Assembly: GCA_011389935.1 (NCBI GenBank) | Contig: JAABTJ010000011.1 | Location: forward strand, 24,436-88,435 | Length of the DNA: 64,000 nt | DNA from: Desulfobacteraceae bacterium | GTDB taxonomy: Bacteria; Desulfobacterota; Desulfobacteria; Desulfobacterales; Desulfosalsimonadaceae | Direction: 5' to 3' | Shown: piece after piece, positions 57,182 to 64,000 of the stretch | How positions within the stretch are numbered: position 1 is the first letter of the stretch | How the letters are laid out: every line of letters starts with the position of its first letter | Notes under the pieces: generated by a model | What the model saw: the letters and a program-made list of their open reading frames with translations, nothing else | Databases searched by the model: none | What the model was told of the DNA's origin: nothing | Position numbers and translations under genes: made by a program

Positions 57182-57559
57182 GACCGGGGTAGCAGAAACA
57201 CAACGGCCGCAGGAGCAGGGAGAGTAACCATACACGGATCAAGGGCAGGGATGATGCCAATCTGCCGTCCCCCGCAACCGTGCGCGTGATATGGCGGGAT
57301 GCCGCCACAGGCAGGGAGCTGGCAAAAAGCCCCGTACTCCCTCAGGGATTCGGACTGCCGATCACACCTGGATTTGACGGCGTCATGTACTATCCGTCCC
57401 ATAAAGGGATGCTTACCGAACTGCGTATCTACTGATATGAATACGTTTATGCTTTTTCTCTGCGTCCTCTGTGGTAAAAGCGTTGCTGAAAAAAATATGT
57501 CACTCGAAATTTTTACCGTGCACCCCCCAAAAAAACGCCGAAAACAGGAGGAGGAAACA
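57182..57559. other. Intergenic region between DUF169 and DJ-1 genes
   Basis: Holds the possible gene remnant (57193-57435) and, near 57453-57478, a CTCTGCGTCCTCTGTGGT word. The last 15 bases hold the GGAGGAGG ribosome site of the DJ-1-like gene. No good promoter match. Confidence 0.5.
57193..57435 (+). pseudogene. Possible C-terminal gene remnant
   Basis: An 80-codon frame open from a stop to TGA at 57433 with no proper start. It reads protein-like: ANLPSPATVRVIWRD, then LPQGFGLPITPGFDGVMYY and a short end. It resembles the tail of a beta-propeller-like protein, but I cannot name it. The same DNA holds a partial match to a cobalamin-riboswitch box, which I consider less likely. Confidence 0.35.
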
Positions 57560-58393
57560 ATGAATATCGCGCTGATTATCATCGCCGCCGCGCTTGCGGT
57601 TTTTTTGTTCGCGTGGCTTGGCCTTCCGGCCGTATTAAAGGCCCTCGGATTCCACCCGCCGTACCCGGGGGACAAGGTTTCCTTTCCGGGGGGCAGGGCC
57701 CTGATCGTTACCACCAGCCATGACCGGCTTGGAGAGAAAGGATCAAAAAAGACCGGCGTTTTCGGCTCCGAAATGACCGCACCCTACTACGTGTTCAAGG
57801 ACGGCGGGATGGACGTGGATCTGGCCAGCATCAAGGGGGGGCAAATCCCCATCGAGCCCATGTCGTTCAAATGGTTTTTGAAATCAGAACCGGACGATCG
57901 GTATCTCAAGGATTCTGAATTCCAGGAAAAAGCCGCCCGATCCCTGCGCATCGATGATGTTGACGTCACCGCCTACGATATCGTTTATCTTGCCGGGGGG
58001 TGGGGGGCGGCATATGATCTGGGAACTTCCGGTGTGCTGGGGGAAAAAATCAGCCAGGCCTATGCCGCCGGGAAGGTGGTCGGCGGGGTCTGCCACGGGC
58101 CCCTGGGTCTACTCCAGGCAACGGATGAAAACGGTGATCCGCTGGTAAAGGGGCGCCGCGTCACCGCGGTTTCGGACAAGCAGGTAAAGGAGCTTGGGAT
58201 CACCATGACACCCCAGCACCCGGAGCGCGAACTGCGAACGGCAGGGGCGCTGTTTGAAAGCAGGGCGGCATTTCGGGACATGTTCGCCAACCATGTCGTT
58301 GTAGACGGCCGCATGGTCACCGGGCAGAACCAGAATGCCGGCGCGGAGGTGGCCCATAAAATGATGATCGCAGCCAAAGGAGACAAACAATGA
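57560..58393 (+). CDS. Membrane-anchored DJ-1/PfpI family protein
   Basis: 277 aa. One N-terminal membrane segment (MNIALIIIAAALAVFLFAWLGLPAVLKALGF) precedes a type-1 glutamine-amidotransferase-like domain: FGSEMTAPYYVFKDGGMDVDLAS with the conserved Glu, DIVYLAGGWGAAYDLG, and the nucleophile elbow GGVCHGPLGLL with Cys. The Hsp31-like form can act as glyoxalase, deglycase or chaperone; which applies here is unknown. GGAGGAGG precedes the ATG at 57560; a longer frame from 57299 is not needed. It overlaps the next gene by four bases. Confidence 0.85.
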   Translation: MNIALIIIAAALAVFLFAWLGLPAVLKALGFHPPYPGDKVSFPGGRALIVTTSHDRLGEKGSKKTGVFGSEMTAPYYVFKDGGMDVDLASIKGGQIPIEPMSFKWFLKSEPDDRYLKDSEFQEKAARSLRIDDVDVTAYDIVYLAGGWGAAYDLGTSGVLGEKISQAYAAGKVVGGVCHGPLGLLQATDENGDPLVKGRRVTAVSDKQVKELGITMTPQHPERELRTAGALFESRAAFRDMFANHVVVDGRMVTGQNQNAGAEVAHKMMIAAKGDKQ

Positions 58394-59871
58394 TCTTCCG
58401 TATTCTGGCAGGGTTGATCGGCTTTTTGTTTCTAAACATCGGTCTTGGGTTTGTGGCTTTCCCCGATATTCTTGCGACGGCGTTTTTCGTCCAGCCGGCC
58501 CATGCCCAGGGGCTCAACGCCATCCGGGGCGACTTTGGCGGCCTTTTTCTGGGAATGAGTTTTTTCTGCTTTCTCGGGGCGGCCGCCGGGAGAGCCCGCT
58601 GGCTTGCCGTCCCGGTTCCTTTTCTTCTGTTTATTATTGTCGGGCGAATGGTCAGCCTGGGCCGGGACGGGTTTTCTGCGGCAGGCGCACAATCCATTAT
58701 GCTCGAGGTCGTTTTCGTCATCGTTTTGACGGCCGCGATCGCGGTTTTGGTGCGAAAAGACAAACCCGGGCAAAACGACTTCCATCCGGGGGAAATGATC
58801 AACGCAAGGGTCCTGGCCGTTGTGGCGGCAGTCGCTGTGATCCTAGCCGGACTGGTTTTCTCCCAGAAGCAAATTGGATTGACCCTGGCGCGTTTTATTG
58901 CCACCGATTTTATGACCTCCAATGTCATCGATGACCTGCCGGACGGGCTTCACGTAGCCCTTATCGGTTCCGGGGCGCCCCTGACCGATCCCCGGCGGGC
59001 TTCCCCCTGCACTGCCATCATCGCCGGCAGGAACCTCTACATTGTCGACGCGGGGCCGAGCAGCGTAAGGAAGCTGGAGGTCATGCGGTTTAAGCCCGAA
59101 GATATCACGGCGTTACTGTTGACCCATTTTCATTCCGATCATATCGGAGATTTGGGGGAGCTCATGCTCAAGCGATGGGCGGGCGGAGCAATGAGGCGTC
59201 CGCTGGATATTTACGGGCCGCCCGGCGTAGAAACCGTTGTAGACGGTTTTTCCCTGGCATATTCCCTGGATACCCAATACCGGGTGGCGCATCATGGCCC
59301 CGAAGTGGCACCGCCTGCCGGCGCCGGCGGTGCGGCCAGGGAGTTTCTCTTTGCTTCCGGACAAACAGAAAAGGTCATCATCGATGCGGATGGGCTCACG
59401 GTGACGGCATTTGTGGTCGATCATCGGCCGGTGGACCCGGCAGTGGGGTATCGCTTCGATTACAAGGGACGTTCCGTGGTTGTCAGCGGGGATACCGTTC
59501 CCGTGGAACCGCTTTCCCGCCAGGCAAGGGGTGCAGAAATACTGGTCATGGAAGCGCTTCAGCCATCCATGGCCGGGGTTCTTGCGGAGGTGGCCCGAAA
59601 AAACGGCCGCCCCAACAATGCCCGCATTTTTGAGGACATACTGCTGTATCACACCTCTCCGGAGGATGCGGCCCGGATCGCCAGGGAAGCGGATGCGCGG
59701 CATCTGCTGTTGACCCATATTCTGCCCCCGCTTCCGGTAGCGAGCCTCAAGCCGGTTTTCCTGGGGGATGCCGGTAAGTTCTTTTCCGGACCGATCACCA
59801 TCGGGGAGGACGGCATGCTTTTCAGCCTGCCTGCCGGCAGCGACCAAATACAGAAAAAGTGGCTGTTTTGA
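58390..59871 (+). CDS. Fusion of membrane domain (DUF4345-like) and metallo-beta-lactamase hydrolase
   Basis: 493 aa. Residues 1 to about 160 contain five to six hydrophobic segments: four resembling DUF4345 (MIFRILAGLIGFLFLNIGLGFVAFP, GDFGGLFLGMSFFCFLGAA) and one after the KDKPG linker. The rest is an RNase Z/arylsulfatase-like metallo-beta-lactamase domain: VALIGSGAPLTDPRRASPCTAIIAGRNLYIVDAGPSS, the metal motif LLTHFHSDHIGDLGELML, VVSGDTVPVEP and LLLTHILPP. The active site is predicted on the outer face (inferred from hydrophobic segments). It overlaps the DJ-1-like gene (ATGA), so the two are expressed together. Confidence 0.85.
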   Translation: MIFRILAGLIGFLFLNIGLGFVAFPDILATAFFVQPAHAQGLNAIRGDFGGLFLGMSFFCFLGAAAGRARWLAVPVPFLLFIIVGRMVSLGRDGFSAAGAQSIMLEVVFVIVLTAAIAVLVRKDKPGQNDFHPGEMINARVLAVVAAVAVILAGLVFSQKQIGLTLARFIATDFMTSNVIDDLPDGLHVALIGSGAPLTDPRRASPCTAIIAGRNLYIVDAGPSSVRKLEVMRFKPEDITALLLTHFHSDHIGDLGELMLKRWAGGAMRRPLDIYGPPGVETVVDGFSLAYSLDTQYRVAHHGPEVAPPAGAGGAAREFLFASGQTEKVIIDADGLTVTAFVVDHRPVDPAVGYRFDYKGRSVVVSGDTVPVEPLSRQARGAEILVMEALQPSMAGVLAEVARKNGRPNNARIFEDILLYHTSPEDAARIAREADARHLLLTHILPPLPVASLKPVFLGDAGKFFSGPITIGEDGMLFSLPAGSDQIQKKWLF

Positions 59872-59917
59872 AACGCCGGTGAAACGCCGGGAAAGCCGGC
59901 AATCCGGAGAAAAAAAC

Positions 59918-59951
59918 AAAAAAGGATCGGGCCCGGGCCCGATCCTTTTTT
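59918..59951. terminator. Bidirectional terminator
   Basis: Perfect palindrome GGATCGGGCCC/GGGCCCGATCC flanked by A6 and T6, between the metallo-beta-lactamase fusion and the convergent FadL-type gene. Confidence 0.92.
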
Positions 59952-59978
59952 ACTGCCGGCAGCTGCTATGCCACCGGT

Positions 59979-61307
59979 TTACATGAATTTGTACTGTACG
60001 CCGAATGCACCGAAATAAATGGTCTTTTCGTAGGTAACGTCTCCGATTCCCTGCACGCTGATGTCGTCATCAATGTAGAAGACAGCCCCCGCCCCGAGAT
60101 TCAGATCCAGGTTCGGGGTGACTGCATAGGCGCCTCCAAGGCCGACGGAATGGGAATCCAGATTGGGATTTTCCGGCAGGTTGATGGTGATGTTATTGGC
60201 ATGTTTGCTCTTGATCCCGTTTTTGGTGTACATGTAGCCGATACTTCCCAGCAGTTCCGGCGTGATAGCATATTCAACGGCCAGGCCCGCGTCAAATCCG
60301 TTGTTGAAATATTTCTCGGCCCCTTCCCAGTCCGCATCCTTGTTGAAATAATAGGTCAGGTTGGTTTCCATCCGGAGCTTCGGGTGAAGGCGCTGGGATA
60401 CACCAAGGCCTAACGTGGCGGGATGATCCTCGTTTTTTGTCGCGCCGTTGGTAATTCCCCGCTGTGCCAGAACACCCAGGTTGTCCTTGTTCACGGTGTA
60501 GCTGTACCGGAGGGAGGTTTTGGATTCATACCGGGCGGCAATTGTCGTGTCCCGGGAAGGGGTGAAGTTGAATCCAAAGATGGCGCCAACCCCCTGGGCG
60601 TCCCATTCATAGTCGACATTTCCGGTGAGGTCATCGTTGACGTGGGGGATCGGGTTGCCCCGGTTGCCAATGGTTACGCTCCCCTTGGCTTCCTTTTGTG
60701 CGTCGATGTAGCGGATCCCCATGGAAAGCGAAAACAGGTCGTTTACCTTGTAGGCGCCGCCGATCATATATCCGGGGCCCATCTGCTCCCCCTCGATTTT
60801 CTGGGATTTGATCGTGTTGTAAAAACCCGACTGCGGTACTTTGTTGCTTGCGGCCAGTTGGGCGTTGGCCGTCTGCATGACGCCTGCGCCGATGGCCACC
60901 GTGGTCAATGAACCGTCGTCATAGATGACTTTGCCGCCCCCCACCGTATTGCTTACGCCGAAAAAGAGGGCCCACCGGCTGGCGTTGTACACCGTGAACA
61001 GCCCGGGCACCATGGATGGTTCATCGCTTTCGTAATTGCCCGCAAAAGGTCCCGAGGTGATTGTGGTTTCGTAAAGCTTTGGAAAATAGTGGGCCGAAAT
61101 ATTCACATAGCCTCCCTCGTCCATGTGAACGGTTCCTGCCGGGTTGTAAAAGACAATGTCGGCGTAATCCGTGGCCGCGTTACGGTTCATGGTCCGGATA
61201 TATTCCGCACTCCAGTTGGTCTTGTTGACGACGCCGCCGGCAAGCGCCGATGACGCGAGCGTCATGACCAGAAAACATGCACCCAAAAACCCCAATTTTC
61301 TTTTCAT
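59979..61307 (-). CDS. FadL/OmpP1/TodX-family outer-membrane transporter
   Basis: 442 aa outer-membrane beta barrel for uptake of long-chain fatty acids or hydrocarbons. Signal peptide KLGFLGACFLVMTLASSALA-GG. The mature N-terminus has the family's NPAG motif in YADIVFYNPAGTVHMDEGG. Alternating beta strands run to a final aromatic-type end, TIYFGAFGVQYKFM. It stands alone between two strong boundaries; its location next to SCP2, GMC oxidase and TetR genes suggests use of hydrophobic compounds. Confidence 0.9.
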   Translation of the reverse strand: MKRKLGFLGACFLVMTLASSALAGGVVNKTNWSAEYIRTMNRNAATDYADIVFYNPAGTVHMDEGGYVNISAHYFPKLYETTITSGPFAGNYESDEPSMVPGLFTVYNASRWALFFGVSNTVGGGKVIYDDGSLTTVAIGAGVMQTANAQLAASNKVPQSGFYNTIKSQKIEGEQMGPGYMIGGAYKVNDLFSLSMGIRYIDAQKEAKGSVTIGNRGNPIPHVNDDLTGNVDYEWDAQGVGAIFGFNFTPSRDTTIAARYESKTSLRYSYTVNKDNLGVLAQRGITNGATKNEDHPATLGLGVSQRLHPKLRMETNLTYYFNKDADWEGAEKYFNNGFDAGLAVEYAITPELLGSIGYMYTKNGIKSKHANNITINLPENPNLDSHSVGLGGAYAVTPNLDLNLGAGAVFYIDDDISVQGIGDVTYEKTIYFGAFGVQYKFM

Positions 61308-61599
61308 TCCGCCACTCCCCTTTTGTTTCAGGTTTACCCGTCATGAATGGTTTTTGTTGATGTTGCAGTTGGTTGCAAAAATGCTATAAAGGTTAAATGC
61401 GTCTTATTGATTCATAGGGCAATACCCGAATGAAGTCAAGAAAACTCGAGCATCCCTGTCTTTTCATGGGTTTGCAGGGTTGCAATAGTTGCAATGCAGT
61501 CGGTAGAACTTGACACGGCTTCGTCTTGAGAAATATAATGCGATTTTAATCGATTCTTTACAATGTGTCCTTGCAAATAAATTCCATAGGGAGAAAAGC

Positions 61600-63873
61600 A
61601 TGCGGTTTCGTTTATTGTTTCGCCGGATCATGGTCCCGGTCTTTATTATTATATTGATTCTTTCGTTCGCACCAGCTGCTGTCAATGGAGCGGAAACGAC
61701 AGGGAAGGAAGTTGATGTTTCCGGGGAACAAATGGATGCCGGCGGCGCCGGCGGCCGCCTTCTCGATGCCGTATCCGCACGCATGCAGGAGGTGCGCGAA
61801 CAGTTGTCTGAAGCGGGGATGGGGATCATGGCGGTTCCTGAACGGGCAAAAGAGTTGTATATCAAGGCCCAAGACCCGAAAACGATAGCCGTCTGGGGAG
61901 AAATGGCAGGAAAAGTGATTCTGGTGATTGCTGCCGGAATCCTTGCTGCATGGCTGGCCGGACGCCTGCTGGCCCGTTTGCGCAGGCGGATGGCGGATCG
62001 CGAAACAGACGCCCTCCTGTTCAGAGGGCTTTTCATGATGATCCGCACGCTTCTTGACATCATACCGGTCGCCGTATTTGCAGGGGCGGCATATGCGGTG
62101 CTTCCGTTCACGGACCCGCGCCACGAGACCCGGCTCATCGCGCTGACGCTGGTGAATGCCGGTGTGATTTCACGGGTGATTGCAGCATTCGCCCGCCTCG
62201 TTTTGATACCGGACGTGTCCGGCTTCCGCCTGGTGCCCGCTGGTGAGGAATCCCTCCATTACTTCTATATTTGGATTCGTCGGTTGGTCAACCTCTGCGT
62301 ATACGGCTACTTCATACTGGAAGCCGGACTGCTGATGGGCGTTCCTGCGGGGCTTTATGCATTGTTGATGAAGTTTCTCGGGCTGGGCGTAACCATCGTT
62401 TTGGTTATCCTGGTCCTGCAGAACAAAAACGACGTTGCCGGCTGGCTGCGGCAGGAAAGGGGCGCGCCGGAAAAAATCCATGACGCCGGGGAAGATCGAT
62501 TGGATGCGGGGAAACGGGGCGTTTTCAGGCGCCGTTTTGCGGATCTGTGGCATGTGCCGGTGATTGCCATTATTGTCGGGACGTTTTTCATCTGGACACT
62601 TGAGGTAGAAGGCGGCATGGCATTTCTTCTGTCAGGGCTCGCAATGACGCTGGTGGTTATTCTCATTGCCGGCTTGCTGGTTCGCCTGATGCATCATGGC
62701 ATTGATCGGTTGTTTGAAATCAGCGAAGAGATAAAAACAGCCTTTCCCGGCCTTGAAGTCCGTGCAGACCGATATAGACCCTTTTTGAACAATATTCTCA
62801 AGGTTGTCATCTATGTGGCCGCTGTTTTTTCAATACTTGAAATATGGGGGTTGGGAACGCTCGGTTGGCTGCTTTCGCCTGCCGGCGGAGCAATCCTTGG
62901 AGAATTGCTGTTGCTTGTGCTGATTATCGCCGCTGGTTTTTTACTGTGGGAGTTTGCCAGCGCCATGATAGAGCGCGCCCTTGAACAGGAGGCGGCGGAA
63001 GGGACGAGTACCCGGAAAATGACACTATTGCCCCTGCTTCGAACGGTCGTTCGAATCACACTGGTGGTGATTGCGTCAATGCTGGTGCTTTCCCAGATTG
63101 GCATCAATATCGGCCCGCTCCTTGCCGGCGCAGGTGTTGTCGGCTTGGCGATAGGTTTCGGTGCGCAAACCCTGGTGCGGGATGTGATCAGCGGAGCGTT
63201 TATTCTGCTGGAGGAAGCTGTTTCCGTGGGAGACTGGGTGGAAGCCGGCGGCCACAGCGGTACGGTAGAGCGTCTTACGGTTCGAACGCTGACGTTGCGG
63301 GATCTGGCTGGAACCGTGCACGTGATTCCTTTCGGCGAAGTTGCCACGGTGACGAATTACAACCGCGATTACGGCTACGCCCTGATTGACGCGGGGGTCG
63401 CCTACCGGGAGAGATACGGCGACGTGGTGCAGGCACTGCAGGATGTGGCCGTGGCGCTTCGCCAGGACGAGGTTTGGGGGGCGCATATCACGGGCGATCT
63501 GGAAGTATTCGGTATGAACAATCTGGGAGACTCGGCGGTCGAAATCCGGGTCAGGATCAAAACGCGGCCCATGCGCCAGTTCGCCGTCAGGCGCGTGTTT
63601 CTTGAAAGGATGAAGCGCGTGTTTGACGAACGGGGCATCGAAATCCCGTTTCCGCATCGCACGGTCTGGTTCGGCGCCGACAAGGACGGGACAGCCCCCC
63701 CCATGTACCTGGTTAAAAAGGATCCGGCGGCTGCCCAGCTGTCCGACCAGCCTTCCGCAGAAGAATCCACGGTTCGGATTGCATCGGAATCCGATGCGTC
63801 CGAAGAGGTTGCTGCCCAGGAAAAGCTACGGGATGAATCAGAGGAAGAACCTGGAAAAGGGGGAAAGGGCTGA
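61600..63873 (+). CDS. Large MscS-family mechanosensitive channel
   Basis: 757 aa. Signal peptide ending VNGAE, an N-terminal periplasmic part, about eight to ten membrane segments, then the MscS core: GINIGPLLAGAGVVGLAIGFGAQTLVRDVISGAFILLEEAVSVGDWVEAGGHSGTVERLTVRTLTLRDLAGTVHVIPFGEVATVTNYNRDYG, with the pore helix and beta domain. The size resembles YbiO/MscM-type channels. The acidic Glu/Ser tail (last ~50 aa) is unstructured. The start is the ATG at 61600 after AGGGAG; the frame to 61510 adds an unsupported lead. Confidence 0.9.
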   Translation: MRFRLLFRRIMVPVFIIILILSFAPAAVNGAETTGKEVDVSGEQMDAGGAGGRLLDAVSARMQEVREQLSEAGMGIMAVPERAKELYIKAQDPKTIAVWGEMAGKVILVIAAGILAAWLAGRLLARLRRRMADRETDALLFRGLFMMIRTLLDIIPVAVFAGAAYAVLPFTDPRHETRLIALTLVNAGVISRVIAAFARLVLIPDVSGFRLVPAGEESLHYFYIWIRRLVNLCVYGYFILEAGLLMGVPAGLYALLMKFLGLGVTIVLVILVLQNKNDVAGWLRQERGAPEKIHDAGEDRLDAGKRGVFRRRFADLWHVPVIAIIVGTFFIWTLEVEGGMAFLLSGLAMTLVVILIAGLLVRLMHHGIDRLFEISEEIKTAFPGLEVRADRYRPFLNNILKVVIYVAAVFSILEIWGLGTLGWLLSPAGGAILGELLLLVLIIAAGFLLWEFASAMIERALEQEAAEGTSTRKMTLLPLLRTVVRITLVVIASMLVLSQIGINIGPLLAGAGVVGLAIGFGAQTLVRDVISGAFILLEEAVSVGDWVEAGGHSGTVERLTVRTLTLRDLAGTVHVIPFGEVATVTNYNRDYGYALIDAGVAYRERYGDVVQALQDVAVALRQDEVWGAHITGDLEVFGMNNLGDSAVEIRVRIKTRPMRQFAVRRVFLERMKRVFDERGIEIPFPHRTVWFGADKDGTAPPMYLVKKDPAAAQLSDQPSAEESTVRIASESDASEEVAAQEKLRDESEEEPGKGGKG

Positions 63874-63905
63874 TAGCCGGCGTCTTTTTTTGCCTGTTCA
63901 AACAT

Positions 63906-64000
63906 GACGGCTTCGTAAAAAGCCCAATATCTGCGTTGCGCACAATTTTTGAAGAATCTCACGTACGGCTAAGTACGATCAATTCTTCAAAAATTTCACG
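63906..64000. repeat. Palindromic intergenic repeat, copy C (cut by window end)
   Basis: Begins GACGGCTTCGTAAAAAGCCCAA and contains the same core CTCACGTACGGCTAAGTAC; it follows copy B base for base with few differences. The right arm runs out at the window edge. Confidence 0.9.

Noticed and set aside
57230..57345. Cobalamin riboswitch upstream of the DJ-1-like gene
   Set aside because: Only the CCCCGCAAC-GT core is convincing; the distal conserved pieces do not match, the next genes have no B12 link, and the stretch reads as a coding remnant. Kept only as a finding.
56839..57714. 291-aa minus-strand frame
   Set aside because: Opposite to the clear DUF169 gene and without recognisable domains or ribosome site.

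Overview
The window reads as chromosome of a strictly anaerobic, sulfate-reducing bacterium of the Desulfobacterota (former Deltaproteobacteria), probably near Desulfobacterales/Desulfosarcinaceae. The lineage is inferred from gene content: a one-chain pyruvate:ferredoxin oxidoreductase, DsrC with both C-terminal cysteines, an Hdr/Flx-type flavin-based electron transfer locus, a sirohaem decarboxylase and selenocysteine use. Codon use and moderately high GC look even by eye, and no prophage, IS transposase or CRISPR array was seen.

Layout. 1-6.5 kb: 3' part of pyruvate:ferredoxin oxidoreductase, a YkgJ-type cysteine-cluster protein, a nitrilase-family amidohydrolase, AhbA/B-like sirohaem decarboxylase, YjbQ, and dsrC with its own promoter and terminator. 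6.5-13.2 kb: a minus-strand operon hdrA - mvhD - FrhB/4Fe-4S protein - AsrA-like 4Fe-4S protein - AsrB/FlxA-like flavoprotein. hdrA and mvhD are each interrupted by one in-frame TGA that reads best as selenocysteine; joined across it, both give complete family-length proteins. HdrB and HdrC are absent. 13.3-31.7 kb: housekeeping genes (miaA, an atypical NarL-type regulator, glpK, murJ-ftsB, rpsT, leuS-lptE, rng, yajC-secD-secF, dprA-topA). 31.7-35.3 kb: a membrane coiled-coil protein and a large TPR lipoprotein. 35.5-49.5 kb: coaBC, an odd uracil-DNA-glycosylase homologue, xerC-hslV-hslU, the arginine operon argB-D-F-G-H, then folK, a small transaldolase/F6P aldolase and pgsA. 49.7-49.9 kb: tRNA-Gly and tRNA-Cys.

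49.9-61.3 kb is a more accessory block with a lipid or hydrophobic-compound flavour: a cholesterol-oxidase-like GMC oxidoreductase with a small companion, two TetR regulators with palindromic operators, an SCP2 sterol-carrier protein, an M24 peptidase, a DUF169 protein, a membrane-anchored DJ-1/PfpI protein next to a membrane/metallo-beta-lactamase fusion, and a FadL-type outer-membrane transporter. A large MscS-type channel follows.

Between genes there is a family of about 150-bp nested palindromes (two complete copies and one cut by the window end) with covarying stems and an invariant core, a second palindrome of similar design after glpK, hairpin-forming tandem repeats, and one intergenic promoter-terminator pair that could make an RNA of about 120 nt.

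The most striking system is the selenocysteine-containing HdrA/MvhD electron-transfer locus beside dsrC. It probably couples NAD(P)H, ferredoxin and a thiol/disulfide or other low-potential partner, supplying electrons around sulfite reduction and pyruvate oxidation. That role is inferred from family knowledge and gene order, not shown by the sequence.
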